Of a stretch of DNA of 12,899 nucleotides, positions 6,644 through 12,899 are shown one piece after another. Location: contig CAMLOB010000043.1 in assembly GCA_946481475.1 (NCBI GenBank), positions 1-12,899 of the forward strand, written 5' to 3'. The stretch's first letter is position 1. Each line of letters opens with the position of its first letter. A program made the position numbers and the translations under genes. Below the pieces are notes generated by a model. The model was not told the DNA's origin, searched no databases, and worked only from the letters and a program-made list of their open reading frames with translations. The DNA is from an uncultured Chlorobiota bacterium. Its GTDB lineage: Bacteria; Bacteroidota; Kapaibacteriia; OLB7.

Positions 6644-7483
6644 TCAGACGGTTTCGCCCGCCGAAACGATCCGCTCGTCCGGATCGCCGACGCTCAGCTC
6701 CGCCACAAACTTCCGTGCAGCCTCACGAATCGCCTCGGCAAAGTTCTCTCCCGATCCGGCCTTGCTGATGCCGCGCGACACGTTGACGAAGGCGACACCC
6801 CCATTGTTTGCGCGGATGGTCCCCTCGGCATCTCCCCCCTGCGCGCCGATCCCCGGAATCAACAGCGGTATCTCCCGGCCGACGTGCCCCCGTATCTCGG
6901 CCAGCTCGTTCGGATGGGTTGCACCGACGACGAAGCCGAGTTGGTCGGCATCCCCGAAGGCGTCCAGACAGTGGTCGATTACCGTTACGTAGAGAGGTTG
7001 CCCGTCGGCGACGACGCGCTGGAACTGGGCCGAACCGGGATTCGAGGTCAGGGCCAGAACGAAGACGCATTTCCCGTCGAACCGGAAGTAGGACTCCAGC
7101 GTATCGGTCCCCATGTAGGGATTCACCGTCACCGCATCAAATCCCCAGACGTCGAAGAGAGAGCGGGCATAGTGATCGGCGGTGTTGCCGATATCCCCCC
7201 GCTTGGCATCGCCGATGGAGATGACGCCCTCCGGAATGCTCGCCATCGTCCCTTCCAGTGCTTCCAGTCCTTCCTTCCCTCCACTTTCGTAGAAGGCAAG
7301 GTTCATCTTGTAGGCGCAGGCCAGGTCGCTCGTCGCCTCGATAACCGCACGGTTAAAGGCCAGGACGGGATTTGCCTCCCCTTTCAGGTGGTCCGGAATC
7401 CACGCCGGATCGGTATCGAGACCGACGCAGAGTCGTGTCCCGTTGCTTTCAATGATCTTGTCGTAGCGTTCGTTGAATTTCAT
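6644..7483 (-). CDS. pyrF: Orotidine-5'-phosphate decarboxylase, long-form (type 2-like)
   Basis: The 279-residue protein decarboxylates OMP to UMP, the last step of de novo pyrimidine synthesis. The catalytic D-x-K-x-x-D charge relay is in GDAKRGDIGNTADHYA (91-106): D92, K94 and D97. GLDTDP (21-26) and AYKMNLAFYE (57-66, with K59) form the N-terminal part of the active site. LLIPGIGAQGGD and FVNVSRGI lie in the C-terminal phosphate-binding strands of the TIM barrel. Its length and the GNTADHYA segment place it with the longer, mycobacterial-type enzymes rather than the roughly 230-residue E. coli type. The start is ATG at 7483, with no clear ribosome binding site. No other pyr gene is nearby. 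It lies 95 bases after the M48 protease gene on the same strand. Confidence 0.96.
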   Translation of the reverse strand: MKFNERYDKIIESNGTRLCVGLDTDPAWIPDHLKGEANPVLAFNRAVIEATSDLACAYKMNLAFYESGGKEGLEALEGTMASIPEGVISIGDAKRGDIGNTADHYARSLFDVWGFDAVTVNPYMGTDTLESYFRFDGKCVFVLALTSNPGSAQFQRVVADGQPLYVTVIDHCLDAFGDADQLGFVVGATHPNELAEIRGHVGREIPLLIPGIGAQGGDAEGTIRANNGGVAFVNVSRGISKAGSGENFAEAIREAARKFVAELSVGDPDERIVSAGETV

Positions 7484-7549
7484 TGTCGAATGGAATATGG
7501 AATAGCGTCATTCGGTTCGTACAAAAAACTCTGTTCCCCCATCTTTCGG

Positions 7550-7574
7550 CTTCCCCCTCCTCCGGAGGGAGAAG
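7550..7574 (-). terminator. hairpin just after the M48 protease gene
   Basis: CTTCCCCCTC (7550-7559) pairs over ten positions, with one mismatch that is a G-U pair in RNA, with GAGGGAGAAG (7565-7574) around a 5-base loop. It lies 4 bases beyond the M48 stop codon. A run of six T on the - strand (7523-7528) comes only about 20 bases further on, so it is an imperfect intrinsic terminator. Confidence 0.45.
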
Positions 7575-7578
7575 AACA

Positions 7579-8385
7579 TTATCTCATGCTTCGCAGCATA
7601 CTCCGGTAGCTGCTCGTTCTCAGATTCTCCTCGGTCGGCCCCGGCGTCTTTTTCTCTTTCATCAGCTTCTCAATATTCTCGATCCGGTCTTCAGGAGCCG
7701 GATGGGTCGAGAGCCACTCCTCGAACATTGCCGTCCCCCGCCCCTGTTCGTCGAGAATCTTTCGGAAGAAGAGCTTCCCCCCCCCCGGCCACCACGGAGT
7801 CGACTGCAGGTAGGCGAATCCCCGGGTATCGGCCTCAAGCTCGTCCTCCCGGCTGTTTGCCAGACTTGCCAACAGATTGGCGGAACTGGCCGCGATCTTC
7901 GCAATCTCCGAAGGGTTGCTTCCGAGCGCAATCGACAGGCCGGTCGAGGCGATGTTGTCGCGGGTCATGTGTTCGGTACCGTGCCGCTCCTCGGCGTGGG
8001 CGATCTCGTGGGCCAGAACTCCGGCCAGCATCGCCTCGTTCTCGCAGAAGCGGAGCAGACCGGTGTAGACGTAGATATATCCCCCCGGCGTCGCGAACGC
8101 GTTGACCGTCCGGTCATCGTTGATCAGCGTCACCTTGTAGGAGAACGTCCCCCGGTATTGAATTTCCGGCGACCGGACGATCGTGTTGACCATGTTCTGG
8201 ACGTAGCTTCTGACCTGATCGTTGTTGTAGGGGGGATACTCCTTCGGAGCCGCCCTGATCTCCTTGTCGATCTCGTCCCCAAGCTGTCGATCCTGCTGAA
8301 TCGTATAGAAGTTCGCCCCGCAGGCCAGGCCGATAAGGGAGATGAGGATGTAGACCGGTTTGAGATCCCCTGTTCTCATGCTCAT
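7579..8385 (-). CDS. M48 family zinc metalloprotease (membrane-anchored or lipoprotein)
   Basis: The 268-residue product has the M48 zinc motif HEIAH (126-130) in VLAHEIAHAEERHG, and the third-ligand region SREDELEADTRGF (178-190) with ExxxD at E182/D186. TPGGYIYVYTGLL (99-111) before the HExxH and STHPAPEDRI (227-236) after it are typical of the BepA/Oma1-like branch. The N-terminus is a short hydrophobic stretch, VYILISLIGLACG (11-23). It could be a signal anchor, or a lipoprotein signal with C22, although G at the -3 position is not canonical. The protease domain therefore probably faces the periplasm, degrading or refolding envelope proteins. Unlike BepA it has no TPR region. Two ATG codons at 8385 and 8379 are possible starts, with no ribosome binding site to choose between them. 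The gene sits between truA and pyrF on the same strand. Confidence 0.92.
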   Translation of the reverse strand: MSMRTGDLKPVYILISLIGLACGANFYTIQQDRQLGDEIDKEIRAAPKEYPPYNNDQVRSYVQNMVNTIVRSPEIQYRGTFSYKVTLINDDRTVNAFATPGGYIYVYTGLLRFCENEAMLAGVLAHEIAHAEERHGTEHMTRDNIASTGLSIALGSNPSEIAKIAASSANLLASLANSREDELEADTRGFAYLQSTPWWPGGGKLFFRKILDEQGRGTAMFEEWLSTHPAPEDRIENIEKLMKEKKTPGPTEENLRTSSYRSMLRSMR

Positions 8386-8483
8386 AGATATTCAATCCGT
8401 AGTTCGTTGCCGTAGATAACCCGGGCGAATGTTACGCAAGAGTGACCGAGTGCGCAAAGAAAAATTCAGCCGATAGATATTCA
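8384..8483. repeat. 11-base direct repeat bounding the truA-M48 gap
   Basis: ATAGATATTCA occurs at 8384-8394 and again at 8473-8483, next to the M48 start and the truA stop. The bases between hold no gene. It may be chance in an AT-rich spacer, or the trace of an insertion. Confidence 0.4.
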
Positions 8484-8486
8484 TCA

Positions 8487-9272
8487 TCAATTCATTTCGA
8501 GGTTGCCTTCGTCGATCTCTTCCTCCCCTTCGTCATATCCCACCTCCACCAGCGAAAGTCCCACCGCCGGAACGGCCATGCTTTGCAGCGATCGGTCGGC
8601 CACAGCAAGCAGTCCGGGAAGTTCGCCGGCACCTCTGCTCCCTCGCCCGACATCGTACTGAAAACCGACGAGAAGCCGGACCATGCCGTAGAGAAACCGG
8701 TTTGCCGTGACGTGAAAGTCCAGTTGATGCTCTCTCTCGATCCACTCGGCACGATAGACTTCGCAGAGGGGATCGGGCGTGTCGGGATTATGCTTTGAGA
8801 GGGTGGTGAAATCGTGCCTGCCGTGAAGGAGCTCTGCAGCCTCCCGCATACTCTGCAGGTCAAGCGGAATCGGAACGTACCAGGCATAGCGGGACTGGAA
8901 GGGATCGGGCGACGTGATGATCCGGTAGCGATAGCTGCGGCGACGTGCGGAATAGCGGGCATGGAAGTCCTCCGGTACGGTGGTCAGATCGGCGATAACC
9001 AGATCAGGAGGAGACATGCGCCGGAGGGCATGGAGCAGATCGGCATCGTCGTATCGGGTCTCGACGTCGGCGTGGGCAACCTGTCCGTGTGCGTGAACGC
9101 CCGCATCGGTCCTCCCGGCCCCGACGATCGTCACCGGACGATCTCCGTTCAGCCGGAAGAGCATCCTCTCGATCTCCTCCTGCACCGTCCGACCGACCGC
9201 CTGCCGCTGCCAGCCGAGGAAATCGGTCCCGTCGTACATGATCTTCATCGCTATCCGCCGCCGCACGCTCAT
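8487..9272 (-). CDS. truA: tRNA pseudouridine(38-40) synthase TruA
   Basis: From the ATG at 9272 the product is 261 residues, normal for TruA, which converts U38-U40 of the tRNA anticodon arm to pseudouridine. Visible motifs are the N-terminal RIAMKIMYDGTDFLGWQRQ (6-24), the catalytic loop GAGRTDAGVHAHGQVAH (51-67) with the nucleophile D56, SYRYRI, and the C-terminal NRFLYGMVRLLVG. In that last motif the usual H and N of HMVRNIVG are G and L, though the key arginine is kept. The frame stays open upstream to 9377, but that stretch reads through an intrinsic terminator and a 9-base repeat (giving TKSTKGTKR), so it is not part of the protein. A GTG at 9266 is an alternative start: AAAGAGG lies 6 bases before it, whereas it directly abuts the ATG. 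The gene follows the rpmF terminator, so it needs its own promoter or read-through; none is obvious. Confidence 0.93.
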   Translation of the reverse strand: MSVRRRIAMKIMYDGTDFLGWQRQAVGRTVQEEIERMLFRLNGDRPVTIVGAGRTDAGVHAHGQVAHADVETRYDDADLLHALRRMSPPDLVIADLTTVPEDFHARYSARRRSYRYRIITSPDPFQSRYAWYVPIPLDLQSMREAAELLHGRHDFTTLSKHNPDTPDPLCEVYRAEWIEREHQLDFHVTANRFLYGMVRLLVGFQYDVGRGSRGAGELPGLLAVADRSLQSMAVPAVGLSLVEVGYDEGEEEIDEGNLEMN

Positions 9273-9302
9273 CCTCTTTGTGCCCTTTGTGCTCTTCGTG
9301 TT
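9273..9302 (-). repeat. 9-base-period repeat (ACAAAGGGC type) before truA
   Basis: On the - strand the units ACGAAGAGC, ACAAAGGGC and ACAAAGAGG follow one another with a 9-base period. They encode TKSTKGTKR, a string often seen at false N-termini of predicted bacterial proteins because this repeat is dispersed in many genomes. The last unit supplies a possible ribosome binding site (AAAGAGG) for truA. Confidence 0.7.
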
Positions 9303-9327
9303 AAGAAACCGAACTCCCGTCACCCCG

Positions 9328-9366
9328 AAAAAAAAGGTGCAGCCTCCCCGGGGAGACCGCACCTTT
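9328..9366 (-). terminator. intrinsic terminator of the yceD-rpmF operon
   Basis: Read on the - strand, AAAGGTGC (9366-9359) and GCACCTTT (9340-9333) form an 8-base outer stem. An inner CTCCCC/GGGGAG stem closes it, with a small internal loop, and a run of eight T follows directly (9335-9328). It begins 23 bases beyond the rpmF stop codon. It is a textbook Rho-independent terminator and separates the ribosomal protein operon from truA. Confidence 0.92.
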
Positions 9367-9389
9367 GAACGAATCACCGATATTCCGGC

Positions 9390-9575
9390 TCACGTCGAGA
9401 TCGTCTTCGTCAGAATCACCCGACCGTTATAGTACCCGCAGCTCGTGCAGGCGGTGTGATGCCGCTTGATCTCGCCGCAGTTCGGACATTTGCCGATTGC
9501 CGGAGCCGACAGCTTGTAGTGTGTCCGGCGCTTGTCGCGCCGCGTCTTGGAAATTTTTCGTTTGGGATGTGCCAT
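9390..9575 (-). CDS. rpmF: 50S ribosomal protein L32
   Basis: The 61-residue product begins MAHPKRKISKTRRDKRRTHY, the signature start of L32, followed by KLSAPAIGKCPNC and CTSCGYYNGR. The four cysteines at 30, 33, 43 and 46 make the zinc ribbon of the C+ form of L32. It is a structural protein of the large ribosomal subunit. GAGG lies 7 bases before the ATG. It follows yceD after 44 bases, the usual order, and ends before a strong intrinsic terminator. The plsX-fabH genes that often come next in other bacteria are not present here. Confidence 0.98.
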   Translation of the reverse strand: MAHPKRKISKTRRDKRRTHYKLSAPAIGKCPNCGEIKRHHTACTSCGYYNGRVILTKTIST

Positions 9576-9597
9576 AGTCTACCTCGTCCCGTTATAG

Positions 9598-9615
9598 ATG
9601 TATGATATGTATGAT
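9598..9615. repeat. perfect tandem duplication of a 9-base unit
   Basis: ATGTATGAT occurs twice back to back (9598-9606 and 9607-9615) in the short spacer between yceD and rpmF. It is probably a slippage product; no function is visible. Confidence 0.6.
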
Positions 9616-9620
9616 GCTGT

Positions 9621-10196
9621 TCAATTCTTCTCCGGATCTTCCGGAAACAGCCCCTCAAGCTTCGACCATCTCGGGTCGATCGCCCCCTTCTCACACTCAC
9701 ACTCTGACTTGTTCAGATCGGTTCCGCACCGGGGACAGAGCCCCTTGCAGTCCTCCCGACAGAGATTCTTCATCGGGTAGGCAAGCCGCAGTGATTCGAT
9801 TACCTCGTCATCCAACGCAATTGCGTGGTCATCCGCTCGCAACGTGTAGATACCTCCGATCCCCTCATCTTCCTCTTCGGTCTCGATATCCGGACCTTCA
9901 CCGCTGACCTGAAAAAACAGGGAAAACTCCGTCTCCACCTGCCGTTCCGTATCGACCAGACAACGATCGCATTCACCGATCTGTTCGGCACTGATCGTTC
10001 CGTGGATGTGGTACTGACTCGCCACCCGGGAAACGGCTCCGCTCACCTGAATGATCCCCCGGTACTGATCCTCAAGTTCCAGCCTTGCGGCGTCGACCGA
10101 GAATTCGAACGGATATTCCTTTTCTTCAAGCCCCGCTATCGGTATCACCAGAAGAGCGGATGCCCCTTTCTTCCCCTCCACATGATGTGACTTCAT
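9621..10196 (-). CDS. yceD: YceD family (DUF177) protein
   Basis: From the ATG at 10196 the product is 191 residues. It has the DUF177 pattern: CDRC (76-79) in the middle, then LCREDCKGLCPRCGTDLN (145-162) and the closing DPRWSKLEGL (174-183). The paired cysteines suggest a zinc site. The family is linked to 23S rRNA or large-subunit maturation and is almost always encoded directly before rpmF, as here. The central region is very acidic (ETEEEDEG). The frame remains open to a TTG at 10271, but GGGAGGG lies 6 bases before the ATG at 10196, and a promoter-like sequence occupies the upstream part, so the short form is chosen. Confidence 0.93.
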   Translation of the reverse strand: MKSHHVEGKKGASALLVIPIAGLEEKEYPFEFSVDAARLELEDQYRGIIQVSGAVSRVASQYHIHGTISAEQIGECDRCLVDTERQVETEFSLFFQVSGEGPDIETEEEDEGIGGIYTLRADDHAIALDDEVIESLRLAYPMKNLCREDCKGLCPRCGTDLNKSECECEKGAIDPRWSKLEGLFPEDPEKN

Positions 10197-10202
10197 CGCT
10201 AA

Positions 10203-10209
10203 CCCTCCC
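10203..10209 (-). promoter_or_regulatory. ribosome binding site of yceD
   Basis: GGGAGGG on the - strand, 6 bases before the ATG at 10196. It is one of the clearest ribosome binding sites in the window and decides the yceD start. Confidence 0.8.
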
Positions 10210-10239
10210 TTCCGGATGTTGTTCAAATGTAGCGAACCG

Positions 10240-10271
10240 CAAAGATACGCCCCCACGCTCCTCCGACACAA
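10240..10271 (-). promoter_or_regulatory. candidate promoter of the yceD-rpmF operon
   Basis: On the - strand TTG (10271-10269) is followed after 21 bases by TATCTTTG (10247-10240), which fits the Bacteroidetes pattern of TTG and TAnnTTTG. Read as sigma-70 type, TTGTGT and TATCTT are 18 bases apart, a fair match as well. Transcription would start about 35-40 bases before the yceD ATG. A small palindrome ACAAAGTTTGT (10268-10278) covers the upstream element and could be an operator, but this is speculative. Confidence 0.5.
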
Positions 10272-10337
10272 AGTTTGTCTGAAACGAACTGTAGTTCAAT
10301 TGTCCCCGAACCGGCCGAACAAGAGTAAAAATGACCT

Positions 10338-12899
10338 TTAGGGAACAATCGCAATCTTTTTCAGCCGGGATTCCGACTCGGTGCCGTCGGCGGCAACAAT
10401 CACTACGGAGTAGAGATAGATGCCGGTCGGAAGCGGCTTGCCACGGCCGTCGCGACCGTCCCACTCGCTCCCTCCGTCCCCCTGATTGACGTTCAATTCG
10501 CGCAGAAGCGCTCCGGACCCCGTGTAGATGCGGATAGTGGATGCCCGGGGAAGTCCGGCAAAGGTGACGTGATCGTGACGACTGAGGGAGAACGGGTGGG
10601 GATAGACAAAAAGTTCGTCGAGCGATTCGGCTGAGATGGTGAAACCGACGACGCTTCCGGCCCCGCGATTCAGCGGAATTCCATCAGCCGAGAGGACCTC
10701 GCTGGAGATCGTCACGGTGTAGTCGAAACCGAAGGGACCGAGCGGATAGGATTCCTCAAGTCGAAGAAGAACCCGTCGGGAGTTCGTCGGGTCGATCTCC
10801 ACCGAGATGATCTCGCCGGGAGGATCAAGACGATAATGCGAGCTCGTTGTGCCGCTCGCTTCGTCGACCTCGCGGTTGAACGTAACGGCAATCGCTTTCC
10901 CGTCCGCCGGCTCGGCTTTTGTCGCCGCGAAGAGTTCCTCTTCCTCCCGCGCCGGCATCTTCACCGTTAGTGAGACGGCGGTATCGGCGGGCGTACCGAA
11001 GCGGTCGCGCAGAATCGATGTCGGCTGCAGGATCAGCTCCTGATCGAATTGATCATCGGCAAAGGTCAGAAGGAGTGAACGCTCCCCATGATACAGAAGC
11101 GAAGAGACATGTTCGGTCCGGCTGTCGGCAAGATTGTTCACTACCAGAATCGCGCCGCTTCTGTAAAGACCTTCGGCAAGATCGACCGAGAAATCGAGAA
11201 CGATCTGTCTGCCGCTGATCGGCTCTGCGGAGACCAGTCGGGCCGGTTCGTGCGTGAAGATCGAGACGACCTCGCTCGCCGGACTTTCCGGATCGGACGC
11301 CTCGTCGTCGACTGCGGTGACGATGTAGCCGTAGTTCGCCTCCCGGTCCAATCGTCCGGCATCGGTCCCGACACCGGTGTCGGCAAAGGTGGTTCCGGTT
11401 GTCTCGGCGATAAAATCGAAGCGAATCTGATCTCCCGGAAGATCGAGCAAGGCGCGATAGATACGGTAGCGTTCGGCTCCGGGAACGTCTCCCCAACGAA
11501 GGAAAGCCGACGAATCGCTCAACGCCCAGGCATCGAGTCCGGCCGGCGGAAGAGGAGCCCCCGATTCCGGATCGATCTGATAGAAGTTGATCCGGTCTCC
11601 ATCCCCCACACCAAGTTCATTCGTCAGGTCCTTGTCGAAGTCCCGAATGATCGGCTGGTTGATGATCGATCCCCCGCGCCACCAGAAGGGCTTCATCCGT
11701 TCGAGAGGGGTATCCCAGCGGAAAAGGTAAAGGTTCGGGAAGATCGAGAGGACGATCTCCTCGCCGGGCTCCCCGTCAAGCTCGCCGACGGCTCCGCCGG
11801 TTCGGAAATCCGTGTCCCCCCGAACCCAGGCGACTTCCTCACGGGTCATCTCCCTCCCATTCCCCTGGTCGTCGAACGCCATCAGACGAATCGTCCAGAC
11901 CGGCGGTTCGTACTCCCGCTCGTCGTTCCGGAAGAGGGGGGCCCGATAGACCAGCAGGAGCTCGTCCCGCCCATCGTTGTCGACATCTCCGGCAGCAAAG
12001 AAATTTCTGTTGTCCCCCTCCCTTCCGTCGTTCTCCTCGTACCAGAGGAGCTCGAATCCGTCCGTTCCGTTCCACTCATACAGAATGAAGTCGTCGTCGT
12101 TGTCGCTGAAGAGGATCTCGGCCCTGCCGTTCCCGTTGACGTCGGAGATCGCTACGTCGCTTGCGCTGAGGACGTTAACGGCCGATCCGATATCGGGTGC
12201 GGTCGGATTGTCGAGCCGGGCAATCTGCCGGTATCCTTCCCCATCCCGTGTGAGCACGATGTAATATTGCTCCCTGGTCGTCGAGTCGATCGTATATCCG
12301 ATCACCTCATCCCGATCATCTCCGTTGAAATCGTACATCCCTCCCGGATAGAACCTGTTGGAGTCGAGCGAAGAGAACAGGACATCATCAAAAGGACTGC
12401 CGCCGGGAGTCTCCTGTTCGTAGATAATCGCCGTCCCGCTCGACTGACCGAGCACCTCCTTCAGACCATCACCATCGGTATCTCCCACTCCCCGCGGGAG
12501 CCACGATCCGGCCGAATCGAACGGCTCGAAGCCGTCACCGGCAAACTGATAGAGGACCAGATCACCGAAGGCAAATCCGTCGAAGCGGTTCATCAGCAGT
12601 TCAGGGATGTCGGGATCGACGATGGGGGGAGATTGCGGGAGGACGTATCCGTAGGGGGCGCTCCAGGGCTTGCGTTCCATCGTGGTGACGGGAAAGGATT
12701 CGTCGCGCAACCGCACAAGGAGAGGATTCGATGAGTCGGCAACGGACGTGACGCCCCCGGCGGCGTTGATCAGAAGGATGTACATGTCGTACGGGATGCC
12801 GGGAATCATCTCATCTTTGGTGATGAACCGGAAATGCGTTCGCACCAGTCCGGTCCGCTCGGCTTCAAGTTCGTATGTGCGATACGGTTCTTCCGACCC
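10338..12899 (-). CDS. Large exported FG-GAP/VCBS, FnIII and FlgD-like domain protein (5' partial)
   Basis: The frame is open to the right edge of the window, so the N-terminus and any signal peptide are outside; 853 residues are visible. Numbering from the GTG at 12845, six FG-GAP/VCBS-type acidic loops recur every 47-68 residues: GDTDGDGLKE (121), YDFNGDDRDE (171), SDVNGNGRAE (234), GDVDNDGRDE (286), GELDGEPGEE (354) and RDFDKDLTNE (401). They are the calcium-binding loops of a beta-propeller; the last two are degenerate. A fibronectin type III domain follows (about 434-533), then two Ig-like domains of bacterial SbsA type (about 534-632 and 637-738). The C-terminus is a FlgD-like Ig domain (about 745-835), with FVYPHPF, SEWDGRDGRGKPLPTGIYLYSV and a basic KKIAIVP end. 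In FCB-group bacteria such ends act as secretion or surface-sorting modules, so the protein is probably surface-exposed or secreted. Its partner or substrate is unknown. It is followed on the same strand by yceD, after 141 bases with the yceD promoter. Confidence 0.85.
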   Translation of the reverse strand, partial: GSEEPYRTYELEAERTGLVRTHFRFITKDEMIPGIPYDMYILLINAAGGVTSVADSSNPLLVRLRDESFPVTTMERKPWSAPYGYVLPQSPPIVDPDIPELLMNRFDGFAFGDLVLYQFAGDGFEPFDSAGSWLPRGVGDTDGDGLKEVLGQSSGTAIIYEQETPGGSPFDDVLFSSLDSNRFYPGGMYDFNGDDRDEVIGYTIDSTTREQYYIVLTRDGEGYRQIARLDNPTAPDIGSAVNVLSASDVAISDVNGNGRAEILFSDNDDDFILYEWNGTDGFELLWYEENDGREGDNRNFFAAGDVDNDGRDELLLVYRAPLFRNDEREYEPPVWTIRLMAFDDQGNGREMTREEVAWVRGDTDFRTGGAVGELDGEPGEEIVLSIFPNLYLFRWDTPLERMKPFWWRGGSIINQPIIRDFDKDLTNELGVGDGDRINFYQIDPESGAPLPPAGLDAWALSDSSAFLRWGDVPGAERYRIYRALLDLPGDQIRFDFIAETTGTTFADTGVGTDAGRLDREANYGYIVTAVDDEASDPESPASEVVSIFTHEPARLVSAEPISGRQIVLDFSVDLAEGLYRSGAILVVNNLADSRTEHVSSLLYHGERSLLLTFADDQFDQELILQPTSILRDRFGTPADTAVSLTVKMPAREEEELFAATKAEPADGKAIAVTFNREVDEASGTTSSHYRLDPPGEIISVEIDPTNSRRVLLRLEESYPLGPFGFDYTVTISSEVLSADGIPLNRGAGSVVGFTISAESLDELFVYPHPFSLSRHDHVTFAGLPRASTIRIYTGSGALLRELNVNQGDGGSEWDGRDGRGKPLPTGIYLYSVVIVAADGTESESRLKKIAIVP

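Noticed and set aside
5301..9302. Idea that DUF2851, the M32 and M48 proteases and rel form a new stress or defence system
   Set aside because: The genes have unremarkable housekeeping motifs, gaps of about 100-130 bases with repeats between them, and no toxin, nuclease partner or sensor domain in the cluster. Nothing in the sequence ties them into one system.
10197..10271. Longer yceD product starting at a TTG codon
   Set aside because: The extra residues are read from a promoter-like sequence, and a strong ribosome binding site stands before the ATG at 10196.
11088..12734. A 548-codon open frame on the + strand opposite the FG-GAP protein
   Set aside because: It lies wholly antisense to a gene with clear domains, shows no recognisable motif and has the composition expected of a shadow frame in GC-rich DNA.
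1..12899. tRNA, rRNA, riboswitch, integrase or transposase genes
   Set aside because: I looked through the spacers and frames and found no cloverleaf, conserved aptamer core, DDE or recombinase motif that I could support.

Overview
The window looks like a piece of a chromosome from a GC-rich, uncultivated bacterium, most likely in the wider FCB group (Bacteroidetes/Chlorobi/Gemmatimonadetes and neighbouring candidate phyla). The clues are a DUF2851 protein, a large FG-GAP/VCBS beta-propeller protein ending in a FlgD-like Ig domain (the type found at the C-terminus of exported proteins in these phyla), a promoter that fits the Bacteroidetes TTG / TAnnTTTG pattern, and several starts with no visible Shine-Dalgarno sequence. 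This placement is inference; there is no rRNA gene in the window to settle it.

Layout. At the left edge the + strand carries the C-terminal third of an ABC transporter ATPase (1-336). It converges on a long run of - strand genes that fills the rest of the window. In transcription order (right to left) these are: a large secreted FG-GAP/FnIII/FlgD-like protein cut by the right edge (10338-12899); yceD and rpmF (DUF177 protein and ribosomal protein L32), closed by a textbook intrinsic terminator; truA; an M48 zinc protease; pyrF; a DUF2851 protein; an M32 carboxypeptidase; and a bifunctional (p)ppGpp synthetase/hydrolase (rel) tightly coupled to trmH. No stretch without a gene exceeds 200 bases. 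I see no tRNA, rRNA, CRISPR, transposase or phage gene.

How the genes fit together. Most are housekeeping genes: ribosome and tRNA maturation (L32, YceD, TruA, TrmH), pyrimidine synthesis (PyrF), the stringent response (Rel) and protein turnover (M48, M32). The rel-trmH pair, 4 bases apart with the ribosome binding site of trmH inside the end of rel, matches the spoT-trmH linkage of E. coli. The large protein at the right is the only clear accessory, cell-surface type gene.

Spacers. Several gaps hold short repetitive elements that appear unrelated to one another: an ATTTTCGATTG-type repeat with a GTAGGGGCGC palindrome (341-498), a GGGTAGGG palindrome that takes in the DUF2851 stop codon (5277-5306), a 53-base near-perfect inverted repeat of the CCGCAGAT type (6573-6625), and a 9-base-period repeat that is also readable as TKSTKGTKR at the false N-terminus of truA (9273-9302). 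I do not see a new multi-gene system here. The repeats, the motif variants in Rel and DUF2851, and the surface protein are the points most worth following up.
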